Source: Paenibacillus methanolicus
GTDB lineage: Bacteria; Bacillota; Bacilli; Paenibacillales; Paenibacillaceae
DNA length: 64,000 bases
Direction of reading: 5' to 3'
NCBI RefSeq assembly: GCF_008124765.1
Contig: NZ_VNHS01000010.1
Location: forward strand, 1 to 64,000
Position 1 is the first letter of the stretch; every line of letters starts with the position of its first letter. Shown piece after piece: positions 1-9,400 of this stretch. A program made the translations under genes and the position numbers. Below the pieces are notes generated by a model. That model searched no databases. It had not been told where the DNA came from and saw nothing but the letters and a program-made list of their open reading frames with translations.

Positions 1-39
1 CTCCAGCTCTCCGTCTTTTTCCCCGACCGTATCGGTCAT
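1..39 (-). CDS. Possible 5' end of a gene leaving the window
   Basis: Reading leftwards from an ATG at 39, 13 codons (MTDTVGEKDGELE) stay open to the window edge. The upstream bases contain no clear ribosome binding site. The stretch is too short to identify, and it could equally be chance. The remaining bases up to 243 are AT-rich and hold no feature I can support. Confidence 0.2.
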   Translation of the reverse strand, partial: MTDTVGEKDGELE

Positions 40-243
40 TATTTACGTTAGCTTTTTTACTTCAAGAGGGTTTACACAAAAAGCTTTACAGACCCGAACG
101 CAATTTCCACATACTTCTTGAAAATCATTAATATTACTGAATTTGTTCGTACGTTAATCCACTCTCGTAGTTCGGTAGCAGTATCGATAGGTCCTCCTCG
201 ATCGGAATAACAGTACTCCCAGCGTCTCCTGTTTAGTTAAAAA

Positions 244-480
244 TCAGTCTGAAAAATCACGAAGTAGGTTCTCAAATTCCTTGCCATCGTAGTAACTGCC
301 GTCGGAATTAAACTTTTCCACTTCTACAGTACCATCCTCCAAAAATTCAATCTCCCATCGTTGCCCAGGAACTGCCACTTCGACCATTACGCCCTCAGGT
401 CTAACCTTACTTAACTTATAAAAAATCCTCTTACTTTCTAGAACATTAAGAAATCGAATAAACTCTTTTAGTTCTGTCAT
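244..480 (-). CDS. Small acidic hypothetical protein, immunity-like
   Basis: Encodes a 78-residue acidic cytosolic protein with no signal peptide or membrane segment. The start is the ATG at 480 because AGGGGTGA lies just upstream; a 14-codon longer version exists but lacks such a site. The sequence alternates beta-strand-like stretches (VMVEVAVPGQRWEIEFLED, then TVEVEKF) after an N-terminal helix. This resembles small single-domain proteins found as orphan immunity genes near polymorphic toxins in Firmicutes, but that is inference and no toxin gene is adjacent. Base composition is AT-rich relative to the sugar-utilisation clusters further in, as is the next gene, which fits acquired DNA. Confidence 0.6.
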   Translation of the reverse strand: MTELKEFIRFLNVLESKRIFYKLSKVRPEGVMVEVAVPGQRWEIEFLEDGTVEVEKFNSDGSYYDGKEFENLLRDFSD

Positions 481-731
481 TGTTTCACCCCTATGATAAA
501 TATCAATCCAAGTTATCCCCATGTTATCCTGTCCTTTACCTATTTCTCTATATATTCCGGATCAATGGCCGATAAATAAACAACACGTGATGTGCAATGC
601 TGTCGACACCGAAGGATTGCGTCAGGAAGAGTCGCCGGCCTCCCGCATTCGGACCACCAACTTACGATTCGGCCCACCCTGCAAGAAATCTAATAAACGG
701 GCAATCCTTCCTCCGCATGTTTGTTAAACAA

Positions 732-755
732 AGGCAGCCGATCTCTCGGCTGCCT
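732..755 (-). terminator. Rho-independent terminator after the histidine phosphatase remnant
   Basis: A perfect 10-bp stem (AGGCAGCCGA / TCGGCTGCCT) with a 4-base loop is followed on the minus strand by TTGTTT. It lies about 100 bases past the ancestral stop codon at 851-853. The rest of 481-850 contains no gene I can support. Confidence 0.65.
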
Positions 756-850
756 ACTTGTACGTATTGAGATATCGTCTCCCAAAGGGGGGCTTGTCCC
801 CCGCAGCGTGAATACTCTGTTATGTGATCTCTTCGATAAACCTTTAATGA

Positions 851-1416
851 CTATTCATTCCACATTCTTGTTACTTCTTCTAATTCCAAGTCCTCGAATT
901 GCATTTTATAGATATCTGGTTTCTTTAATTGATTCAAAAATTCCAAGCCAAAAGCTGGATCAAAATGATTCATCATCAAAGTCATGACAAGACCATGTGT
1001 CCCGATTACTATTTTCTTCCCTCTGTGTTCTTTTAATAGGGGTTCTAGAACTGAGATTGCTCTTTTCTGACAAACAGCATTAGACTCTCCCCCGGCAAGG
1101 TATAATTGGGGTCATTGAAACTCTCTCTGATACTAGACATTAACTCTGCATTTTCAATAATAGAAGATGAAAAATGACGTTCTCTAAGATCTTCAAATAC
1201 TTTTATATCTAACTTTAGGCGCTCGGCCAATCCCTCAACACTAAGAACTGCTCGAGTATAAGGACTTGATATAATCATGTCTATTGCTTCACCTATAAGT
1301 AACTTCGTTACGTTTTCAATATCGATCTTTCCTTTTGGGGTAAGCCCTCTTGTTCTTTCGTTTCCTTCATTGTATGGTGATTCTCCATGCCTAACCATAT
1401 AGAGTATTGTCTTCAT
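851..1416 (-). pseudogene. Histidine phosphatase (phosphoglycerate mutase-like), single-base frameshift
   Basis: The start at 1416 (MKTILYMVRHGES) follows GGAGG with good spacing. The RHGES motif carries the phosphohistidine, and the sequence continues normally to TLPGES near base 1100. There the frame breaks. Adding one G to the GGGGG run at about 1092-1096 restores the family GGES motif and a further ~80 residues, including the second catalytic histidine in GTHGLVMTL, ending at the stop at 851-853. The gene is therefore full length except for one missing base in a homopolymer. This could be a true recent pseudogene, a phase-variable tract or a sequencing error. The low GC content contrasts with the sugar clusters. 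Without correction the product is a 123-residue fragment lacking the second catalytic histidine. Confidence 0.75.
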
Positions 1417-1436
1417 ATAGGCCTCCATTTAGATTC

Positions 1437-2102
1437 CTATGCAGGAATTTTCACCGTCACGGTCGTCCCATGGCCGAACCGGCTGTCTATCGTGATCCCA
1501 TAACCCTCTCCGAACAGCAGCCGGAGTCTGATATGAATATTTGTTAGTCCGATGCTTGTCTCCTCTTGTCCGTCTGGCACGCGCTTCGGATACGCCATGT
1601 CCAGCTTGGCTTGGAGGGCGGTCAGTTCCGCCGGCTCCATTCCCTTCCGCGTATCCATAATACGGAAGCACACGTCTCCATTCGCATCCATGCTTCCGCT
1701 AATTTAGAGCCGCCCCCCTTGGTCCATCCGCTCCAGTCCGTGGTAGACGGAATTCTCCACAATCGGTTGGAGGATCATTTTGGGCGTTTTCATCTCCAAT
1801 AGCCGCTCATCGACATGCATGTCCATCGAGAACTTATTTTCGTACCGAATGGAGATGATCTTCATATAAGCCTGCATACAATCCAATTCTTCTCCGATCT
1901 GTACGAGCTCGTCTTTTTTGATGCTGTACCGGAAAATCTTAGACATGCATGACGTCATTTGCGCGATCTCTCTGCTTCCGTATTCCAATCCGATGCTGCT
2001 GATGCAATTCAGTGTATTATAGAGGAAATGGAGGTTGATCTGACTCTCCAGGGACGAGAACTCCGCCTGCCACTGGCTCAGCTCGGACTCGTATAATCTA
2101 GC
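1437..2102 (-). pseudogene. Sensor histidine kinase (YesM-like), C-terminal remnant with internal stop
   Basis: The minus-strand translation gives a recognisable PF06580-type kinase core: RLYESELSQWQAEFSSLES, then INLHFLYNTLNCISS with the phospho-acceptor histidine. The N box (ILQPIVENSVYHGLE) and the C-terminal GLTNIHIRLRLLFGEGYG block follow. The N-terminal sensor and membrane segments are missing. An in-frame TAA at 1704-1706 splits the ATPase domain, and the usual DxGxG motif reads DTRKGM. The 5' end runs directly into a binding-protein fragment, so the gene is a recombined relic. The sequence resembles the two-component kinases elsewhere in this window. Confidence 0.8.
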
Positions 2103-2220
2103 CTGGGTATTGCAGCTTGTGGTTGACGCCTTCTTGGCCGAACTGCAGGAAGAACAGCACTTACGGGTCCGCCATCCGGTTCAGATACTTGATGGCCAAC
2201 TTCGCATTTTTGCTGCTTTT
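2103..2220 (-). pseudogene. Solute-binding protein (LplA-like), short C-terminal fragment
   Basis: The minus strand reads NAKLAIKYLNRMADP, a stop codon (TAA), then VLFFLQFGQEGVNHKLQYPG and another stop. This matches the conserved C-terminal region of LplA-type extracellular binding proteins (xAlkYLNWMAxxxVxxxLQyGxEGV). About 40 codons survive. They sit between a permease tail and a kinase remnant, which is the gene content of a carbohydrate ABC/two-component cluster with most of the DNA deleted. Confidence 0.6.
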
Positions 2221-2255
2221 CGGGATCCCCCCTTTCATTCTGATCCGGATCCCCG

Positions 2256-2505
2256 TCAGCCCTTGATCGCTCCGGTCATCACGCCATCGACGAAATACTT
2301 TTGCAGTATGGGATAGATCAACAAAATCGGGGGTCGTAAACATCACGCTGGCCGCTTTCAGCGACTCGGGCACAATGTAGGCGCCGACGCTTCCTTCGCC
2401 TCCTTGTTGGCTGTCCAACTGCTGATTGGCCGATAATGATCTGATACAGCTTCATCTGCATCGAATACAGATTTTTGTCCGTAACAAACCGCCTGGCTCC
2501 TTTAT
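2256..2505 (-). pseudogene. ABC sugar permease (LplC-like), C-terminal remnant with two frameshifts
   Basis: Three blocks in different minus-strand frames rebuild the end of a CUT1 permease. They are RFVTDKNLYSMQMKLYQIII...QSAVGQ, then QQGGEGSVGAYIVPESLKA...VMFTTP, then PILLIYPILQKYFVDGVMTG followed by AIKG and a stop at 2256-2258. The last block is the typical end of LplC/YtcP-type permeases. Two frameshifts and loss of the N-terminal membrane segments make it non-functional. Confidence 0.75.
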
Positions 2506-2512
2506 TTACGTG

Positions 2513-2518
2513 TATAAT
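2513..2518 (+). promoter_or_regulatory. Candidate -10 element for the PRPP synthetase-like gene
   Basis: A perfect TATAAT lies 72 bases before the start codon at 2590. No convincing -35 hexamer is visible at normal spacing, so this is tentative. Confidence 0.35.
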
Positions 2519-2589
2519 AGACCTACCAGTAGCGAATGTCACGTTCTCGGACAGAAAGCTGCATTCGCTTTACGCAATTGGAGGATATC

Positions 2590-3531
2590 ATGTCGAAAAT
2601 CAAAATTTTTGCAGGTACGTCTAACCCGTCCTTAACCGCTCAGATTTGCGACAATCTCGGCGTCGAACAAGGGCAAATCCTAATTTCGCGCTTTAAGAGC
2701 GGCGAGATTTACGTGAGATATTTGGAACCGCTTCGCACTTGCGACGTCTTCATCGTCCAATCGCTCTCCCACCCGGTCAATGACAATTTGATCGAACTGT
2801 TGGTCATGATCGATGCGGCCAAACGAGCTTCCGCGAAAACCATCAACGTGCTTATCCCTTACTTTGGGTATGCGAGACAACTGCAAAAGGTCGCGCCGCG
2901 CGATCCGATCTCCGCCAAGATGGTGGCGGACGTCTTGACCTCCGTCGGCGCAAACCGCGTCATCACGATGGATTTGCATGCGGACGCGATCCAAGGCTTC
3001 TTCAAAATTCCGGTCGACCACTTGACTACGCTTGATTTAATTACCAAGTATCTCAAGGAGACCAACATTCCGAACCCGGTCGTCGTCTCCCCGGACGCCG
3101 GGCGCGCCAAGATCGCGGAGAAACTGGCGGAGAGCCTCGACGCGCCGTTCGCGATCATGCTGAAGGAACGTCGCGAGGACAGGCCCCCGGAAGAGTCGCA
3201 TGTCATCGGCGACGTGCGCGGCCGAACGCCGATCGTGATTGAGGACATTATCGATACCGGTCGAACGGTACTCGATGCCGTAGCAGCATTGAAGCGGCAA
3301 GGCTCGAATGAGGCGTACGTCTGCGTGGCGCACGGTTTGTTCTCCGACAACGCGTTGGACAAATTGCACCAAGCGCATATCCAAGAGATCGTCGTCACGA
3401 ATACGATTGAACAGACGCCGGAGCGGCATCCGAAGCTGCGCGTCCTCTCCGCTTCCCAGCTCCTTGGGAACGCGATTCGCATTATTTACGAAGGCGGGTC
3501 GATCGACACCCTCTTGCACAATCCCCGTTAA
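2590..3531 (+). CDS. prs: Divergent ribose-phosphate pyrophosphokinase (PRPP synthetase) paralog
   Basis: A 313-residue protein with the full class I PRPP synthetase fold. The start is at 2590, directly after GGAGG. Canonical Prs makes PRPP from ribose 5-phosphate and ATP for nucleotide, His and Trp synthesis. Clear family blocks are PVNDNLIELLVMIDAAKRASA (62-82), YFGYARQ (91-97), MDLHAD with the metal-binding histidine (127-132), GFFKIPVDHL and the PRPP loop. Several catalytic positions depart from consensus: RFKSGE for RFxDGE (34-39), ARQLQK for ARQDRK (95-100), VSPDAGRAK for VSPDxGGxxR (166-174), and EDIIDTGRT for DDIIDTAGT (218-226). The gene stands alone, without glmU or spoVG neighbours. 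It is probably a second, specialised or altered-activity copy; the housekeeping prs would lie elsewhere. Confidence 0.85.
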   Translation: MSKIKIFAGTSNPSLTAQICDNLGVEQGQILISRFKSGEIYVRYLEPLRTCDVFIVQSLSHPVNDNLIELLVMIDAAKRASAKTINVLIPYFGYARQLQKVAPRDPISAKMVADVLTSVGANRVITMDLHADAIQGFFKIPVDHLTTLDLITKYLKETNIPNPVVVSPDAGRAKIAEKLAESLDAPFAIMLKERREDRPPEESHVIGDVRGRTPIVIEDIIDTGRTVLDAVAALKRQGSNEAYVCVAHGLFSDNALDKLHQAHIQEIVVTNTIEQTPERHPKLRVLSASQLLGNAIRIIYEGGSIDTLLHNPR

Positions 3532-3771
3532 CGCGCCGGTACGGGCGCAACCTCGGCTTCGTGAATGCTGAACTTCACGACGTTCCGGATAACAAATCGA
3601 CAGTTAGAGATCGGTTGCGAGTGTAGACGACTAATATGCAAAATTAAAAATTCGTTCCGAACATTTTCTATCTTCTTTTCATTCGAATATCAAACTAAAT
3701 CCGTGAATATCAAAAAATCCCGCTGTATCTGATACATTGGGATTCGCTTTGTCCCAGTAATCTAGCAACGC

Positions 3772-3803
3772 GATAAGCCTCTTCCAACCGGAAGAGGCTT
3801 ATC
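3772..3803. terminator. Perfect 14-bp hairpin between convergent genes
   Basis: GATAAGCCTCTTCC and GGAAGAGGCTTATC flank a 4-base AACC loop. It sits between the 3' ends of the PRPP synthetase-like gene and the FG-GAP gene and could act on both strands, although U-tracts are short. A shorter relative lies at 4671-4694. Nothing else is seen in 3532-3841. Confidence 0.6.
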
Positions 3804-3841
3804 GATGTTATCCGTACTGCGATTATCTGGTCCAGTCGTTG

Positions 3842-4558
3842 TTACGAGCCATAAATAGCTACGTTCTGGTTCGCCAAAGTAAATCGGTTCTCTCTCCAAG
3901 CCAACGTGTTCAAGACGTTCCCAAGCGCGTCCGCGTTATATCTCCCGGCGATTCTCTGGTAGGCCAGCAGCTCATAGACTTGGTTGGCATCGAAGTCGAC
4001 GGGATACAATCCGCTCAGCGGATTCACGAACCCGCTAATAGGCTGCTTCAGCTTCCCGTTCTCCTCATAGATTTCACCCAAATACTCAGCGCCTTTGTAC
4101 GACAGATCAATGATATATGTCATATTGTTCGCCTTACTAACGACCTCGACTTTGTAGTCGTCCTTATAAGTAACCTCGTATTGAAAGACCTCGTTGTATA
4201 CGTTAAAGTCGAAAATCACCCGCGGCGAATTGTTTACGAACGAATAGATATAGTGAAACATCATGCCCCCGCTGCCGCCGGAATCGATGCTGATCAAAAT
4301 ATCGTCGATCTTGTTCCCGGTAAAGTCGCCTAGAAATAATCGCGGATTATATCCCGCGTTATCTTTAAGCGGTACAGAGGTCGCCTGGCCGCTGCCGCCA
4401 TCCCGTACGACCAGCGTGATCTCTTGGATAAAAGGACTATCTGCCGTTCGAATCCCCGTGAGATAGACATAATCGGCGATTCCGTCACCGGTTACATCTC
4501 CCAAGGCAGAAGAGACAATGCTCGGGTTGCTTGTAAACGCCCTAGAATAAGGATACAT
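3842..4558 (-). CDS. FG-GAP/VCBS-repeat-like protein
   Basis: A 238-residue protein starting at 4558 after AAAGGGG. Three calcium-loop-like repeats are visible: ALGDVTGDGIADYVYL near the N terminus, FLGDFTGNKIDDILIS in the middle and PVDFDANQVYELLAY near the end. These fit an FG-GAP beta-propeller-type fold. No signal peptide or membrane segment is present. Proteins of this size and repeat pattern are common in spore-forming Bacillales, where some are described as spore-associated; here that role is only inferred. The gene is monocistronic, with hairpins on both sides. Confidence 0.6.
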   Translation of the reverse strand: MYPYSRAFTSNPSIVSSALGDVTGDGIADYVYLTGIRTADSPFIQEITLVVRDGGSGQATSVPLKDNAGYNPRLFLGDFTGNKIDDILISIDSGGSGGMMFHYIYSFVNNSPRVIFDFNVYNEVFQYEVTYKDDYKVEVVSKANNMTYIIDLSYKGAEYLGEIYEENGKLKQPISGFVNPLSGLYPVDFDANQVYELLAYQRIAGRYNADALGNVLNTLAWRENRFTLANQNVAIYGS

Positions 4559-4670
4559 ACGATTCCCCTTTATCACGATCTGAAGTTCTCTACATCGTAT
4601 GGGCGAATTCGCGGTTTGCTACAGTTAGGACGAGTTAAGTCCCGTAATGACGCGATGGCGAACGCAATCA

Positions 4671-4694
4671 AGCCTCTTCCGAACGGAAGAGGCT
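4671..4694 (-). terminator. Hairpin after the orphan binding-protein gene
   Basis: AGCCTCTTCC and GGAAGAGGCT form a perfect 10-bp stem with a 4-base loop, 24 bases past the stop of the binding-protein gene. The arms are nearly the same as those of the hairpin at 3772-3803. Confidence 0.6.
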
Positions 4695-4718
4695 CAACCG
4701 ACATGGCTTGGCTTGCAT

Positions 4719-6308
4719 TCATCTTGTCTTCTCTCTCATGAATACATCGATCTGCTTCTGCACTTCAGCCTTCACTTTATCCAATCCCCCCGCTTTCGCT
4801 TTCTCGATGTACGTGTTGAAGGCCGTGTCGACATCTTGTACCGACCCCATGATCAGGGGGGTGAGGAACTGATCTTTGGCGCTGTTCAACGCCGCGATCT
4901 CGGATTTGATCCATTCGGTATTGACGTTGAATTCTTCCAGCACGCTAGTATATAAGTATTTCTCCTGAACGTTCTTCAGCAATTGGATGTAATCCTCGCT
5001 CCAAGAAGCCTCGGCCGGGAATTGCCTTAGATCCGTAAACCAAAATCCGGACGCATCGGGCGGATACGTATTGCTGCCGGGCGTCACGCCGGCCGGAAGC
5101 TCAAGCTTGCCATCCTTGTTCAGGATATAATGCTCGCCTTCGATCCCGTAGTAGACCAAATAATTGTAGGATTTCTCCGAAATGATCAAATCCATCGCCA
5201 TCAAGGTTCTCTCCGGATTTTTCGCCCCCGCAAGCAAGGAAAACCCATTCACGGTGTACGAAGCGGCGAGCGCTTTTCCATGGGCATCGATGAACGGAAT
5301 AAGTTCAACGTCATACCCCTTTTCTTTACCTTTGGCGAGGGCTGACCGTAAACTGATCGTATTGCCGAGTCCGATCGCCGATTTGCCTTGATTGAACGCC
5401 TCCATGCTGGCTACTTTGTTAGCGAAATAATCCCGATTAATGTAGCCGGCATCATACCAAGCTTTCATTGTTTTCGCGGAGCTCTTGACCAGGGAGGCCA
5501 ACGGTTCTTCTCCATACGTGTACAGTTTACCCGTACCCTCTTCCATGAAGTGGGCAATGCCTATGCCTCTGATGATCTGGATCGAGCTTTGACCTTGTTC
5601 GTTCATTAGCTGATAGATCAGGTTCGTGTCCGTCATCCCGCTCAGCTGCGCCGGTATCATGTTCGGTTCGTTTTTCTTGATCGCTTCGAAGTAAGGTTCC
5701 AGATCGGATACTTTCGTGATTTCAGGGATCTTATATTTTTTCCTCAGGTCGCCGCGGATGGCCATCATTGGAATGGCCGGAGACTTTCCCGGCGCGGGGA
5801 TCATATAAATCTTGCCATTGACGCTCGCTTTCTTGAGCGCAAGCTTATTCACCGACGCGTAATATCTCGGCATGTATCTCCGGATCATCTCTTCGGTAAT
5901 TTCTAAGTAGGCTCCTTTGGCCGCATGCTGGACGAATCCGTTCCAGTTGGCGGAATAGATCCAATCGGCGTCCTCCCCGGAAGCCAGAATAAGGGGATAC
6001 TCGGCCTCGAGATCGTTCCACCCGATATACTCCACTTGCATGGTGGCATGGATGTCTTTCTTTAATCGGGTGTTTAATTCCGTCATGACCTTGGCCATTC
6101 CTTTGGACGCTTCACCGATCAAATACCCTTTGAGCAGCAATTCCTTGGACGTATCGATTCCAAACCGGGGGCTCGCCGCTTGCGGCGAGCCCCCGGTCCC
6201 GGTGGATGGCTTCAACTCCTGGTTGCTGCCGCTGAACACGGACAGAATCGTTCCAATCATCAGAATGGCGCTTGCCGCTATACCGAAACGATTGAACGAT
6301 TTTAGCAT
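4719..6308 (-). CDS. Extracellular solute-binding protein (LplA-like) without lipobox cysteine
   Basis: A 529-residue type 1 periplasmic-binding-like protein of the large LplA/oligosaccharide-binding group that delivers glycans to CUT1 importers. The start at 6308 follows GGGGG with good spacing. The N terminus has a hydrophobic signal segment (residues 8-26), but the expected lipobox cysteine is replaced: the sequence is ILSVFSGSNQ where relatives read LSxCSG. Without that cysteine the protein could not be lipid-anchored and may be released or stay uncleaved. The normal permease partners are absent; only a permease C-terminal stub lies upstream (6338-6385). It is probably a surviving piece of a dismantled importer, or a binding protein that uses other permeases. 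Confidence 0.8.
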   Translation of the reverse strand: MLKSFNRFGIAASAILMIGTILSVFSGSNQELKPSTGTGGSPQAASPRFGIDTSKELLLKGYLIGEASKGMAKVMTELNTRLKKDIHATMQVEYIGWNDLEAEYPLILASGEDADWIYSANWNGFVQHAAKGAYLEITEEMIRRYMPRYYASVNKLALKKASVNGKIYMIPAPGKSPAIPMMAIRGDLRKKYKIPEITKVSDLEPYFEAIKKNEPNMIPAQLSGMTDTNLIYQLMNEQGQSSIQIIRGIGIAHFMEEGTGKLYTYGEEPLASLVKSSAKTMKAWYDAGYINRDYFANKVASMEAFNQGKSAIGLGNTISLRSALAKGKEKGYDVELIPFIDAHGKALAASYTVNGFSLLAGAKNPERTLMAMDLIISEKSYNYLVYYGIEGEHYILNKDGKLELPAGVTPGSNTYPPDASGFWFTDLRQFPAEASWSEDYIQLLKNVQEKYLYTSVLEEFNVNTEWIKSEIAALNSAKDQFLTPLIMGSVQDVDTAFNTYIEKAKAGGLDKVKAEVQKQIDVFMREKTR

Positions 6309-6337
6309 CGATGAACCCCCTATAGCCTATAAGGCAT

Positions 6338-6385
6338 CTAGCCCTTCACGGCTCCGATCACGTTCATTTTCTTCATTATACCGAT
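6338..6385 (-). pseudogene. C-terminal stub of an ABC sugar permease
   Basis: The minus strand reads IMKKMNVIGAVKG then a stop at 6338-6340. This matches the C-terminal end (xKxxMIGAVKG) of LplC-like permeases. It lies just upstream of a binding-protein gene in the order expected for an lplB-lplC-lplA operon. The rest of the permease has been deleted. Confidence 0.6.
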
Positions 6386-6439
6386 TCTCCGGCCGGTTAG
6401 CATGCTGGATCATGACGAAGCAGCGTCATCTTAATATTC

Positions 6440-9400
6440 TTAGGGCGTTATATGGATGACATTGCTGAAAGATTCATTGCCTGCCGCGTCTATGGCCCGC
6501 ACTTTGAAATTATACCGAGTGCCGATCGTCAGATTAGACGCCGTATATTGGGTTGCGGGCGACGCTGTCTGAACGACTAGGGAAGGTTCGGTCGTGCCCT
6601 CCGACATCAACAACTCATATTGCGGCGCCGCGGTATTGTCGTTATCCGCGGATTTGGTCCACATGAGCTTAAACTCGGTATCCGACGGTTTGGAATACGA
6701 CAGGGTTGGCTGCGCAGGAGGCTTCGAATCCACCGGTTTGAGCGCCGTGCCGCCGGTGCCTGTCGGAACAGTCGTCTGGGTGGAAATCGCGATTTTATCC
6801 ACATCCAATCCGCTCCGGCTTTGCAGCAGGCGCAGCGTGTGCGATCCCGCCGGGATCAAGAAGGTCGAACCCGTGCGCTGCCAGCCCCATTCGCCGGATG
6901 ACAGGGCAATATTCTGCCCCGAAGCGGCGTTGTTATCGATCCGCAAGGTCACATGGTTCGGCGTTGCGCTGCCGCCCCTCCCCAGAATGCTAATGTAATA
7001 ATTGCCGGTCGTCTCCACGTTCAGCTTATATTCCAGGTAGATTTGATCGTTCGGATTGGCGGACGCCGTGCGAATATAGGTGCCCTCCGATTGCGCAGAA
7101 TCGCTCATCAGATACCATTGACCGGTCAATGCCCGATATTGCTCGGCCTCGATATAAGAGAGATTGGCGCTAGGGATGCGATACTCCGCGCTCGTGGTCC
7201 AGACATCGATCGAGCTGTCCGTTTGCGACCAGCCGAAGTGCTCTAATGTCGTCCGCGCGGACGATTGATTCCCCGCGGCGTCCTTGGCGACGACCGTAAA
7301 CCGGTAGAGCCGGTCTGGATCGACCGCAAACTGATCGATTGGATATATAAACCGCTGCGTCCCCGTAACCCCGGATGCCACAAGTCTGTTCCCTTCATAA
7401 ATGTCGTAGCCCGTGACGCCCACATTATCTTCGGACGCGACCCATTTGAGTTCGATGAACTTCCCGCCCGCGTTGGCCTGTACGTTACCCGGCACGGTCG
7501 GACGTTCCGTATCGACGGGCGTGGCTTCAATCTCATCGCTGAACTCCGAGACGCGGCCCGCCAGATCGATCGCTTTGACCTTGAATTTGGTTGCGAGCCC
7601 CGACGTTAAGCCCGTCACGATCATGGAGGTTTCATCCGTGGTACCGACGGATGTATAGGCTATGGTACCGCCCGACTCGATGCCGCGGAACACTTCATAA
7701 TGTTGGATGCCCAAGTTGTCCTTGGATTCCGACCACTCGAGCGTCACGGAGTCCTCCGTTACGGTTTTCGCTTGGACATTGCCCGGCGGATCCGGCGTAA
7801 CATTATCCGAGGCGAACCCGTAGTTGGTAATCGTATACTGGCCTGGCGCGCCTTCGAATTCGATGTAACCGCCTTCCTTCGTCGAAGGGACAAGGAACCC
7901 GGTTCCGCCGTCCTTCTTCACGTGCCAAAAACCAGCCGCCATGTCGGTAATCAGAAACTTCAATGTGCCGTAGGAAGTGTTGGTCACGTTAAATTTCAAC
8001 GTATCCGAGTTTCGTCCCCCGCTTTGAGCAAAGAAGACCACCCTATCCAGAATCATGACGCCGTCATGCCGCTTCGCATTCGACGGAAGCGGTGTTCGCG
8101 TCTCCACGGAGACGGGCGATGCCGGAGTCGTCCCGACATCCATCACCTGCATCACGTTCAAGAACTGATCCGTCAGGGCTGCTGTCTCGGGAGCTACTTC
8201 CACCCGATGCGTTCCTCCTTCAACCGTGTTGACCGGGTACTTGTCATTGATCGGATAGTTCGTTCCATTGACAAGATATTCACTGCCGCTTCCTCCCACG
8301 GATGTAATGTCCGCAGCCGCAGGAAGGAGCGTGTCGTTCACGAGTTTGCCGTTGTAGTTTCCCTCTGCCCGCTCAATCACGGTGCGGTTTCCGTTCACGA
8401 CAGGCGTCTCCTCGCTGTGGAGAAGCCATTTCTTCTGGAAGGACGTATCTTTCGCCGTAATTTTGTCATAGGTAATCAAAGCGGCCGGGATCGTCGAATT
8501 TTTCAAGTTAAGAAAAACAAACGACCGTTTCACACCCGAAACTTTATGATCCGAATACGCAGCCGTAATATCGCCCTTCAGAAAGCTGAAGTCAGGCACT
8601 CCGTCATCGTCGGCCTGAATGCCATGGGAAAGCACCTCGCCGGTCCGGTATTTCTTGGCCGGATTCTGCAAATCGTCCAGATTTAAAGGCTGGTAGCCGT
8701 TATTGGCGATCCTCTGTCCGCCGTCATTCGAGCGAACCGTGCCGCGGTATTCGAACGTTTCCGGCGTAACCTTATCTTCGACCAACAACGTGTTAGCTGC
8801 TATGGAGCGTTTATGGTAATTCAGATCGTGCTCGCTTCCATAACCTAGAAGTTTGTTGTTATTGTTCGCGTCTCTGCCTTCATATACGCCCGACTTGATC
8901 GCCAATGCGCCTTTGTAATACAACTGGAAGCTGCCCGCGTCCCAGTGGGCATGGTCGTTCACGCTCCACTCCTGGATTTTCATCTCCGCGACAACATCAG
9001 TCGACGCGAAATTAGTAGAGTCACCGGAATAAGTTTCCCACCCCGTTCTGGCGATCATCGATCCGATCGGGCTGCCGAAATACCGCGTCAGCGGAAGCTC
9101 GGTAATCGCCGTTACAGGCTCGGGCGCTAACGTCAAATCACGCAGCAGAAGCGCGAACAACGCAGAGTTGGTTCGATCGTCGGTGTCGATGTTCGGCCTT
9201 ATACGATTTGCTTCCGTCAGAAATAACCCTTTCTGGTACAAGTATTCGGGATAAGCGGTAGCGCCTAAATTGTCCCAATACTCTCCGGGATCCGCGTAGG
9301 TGGAAATATAATTGTCGCCGCTTCGCAAGAGCTGTCCGTCAGGTCTTCTCTCGTACAGCCACCGATAGGGGACGTCCTTCATGGTCTGTGTCCAGTACGG

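Noticed and set aside
7700-8686. A 328-codon plus-strand frame within the first lyase gene
   Set aside because: It is antisense to an intact, domain-rich lyase and has biased His/Arg composition without motifs.
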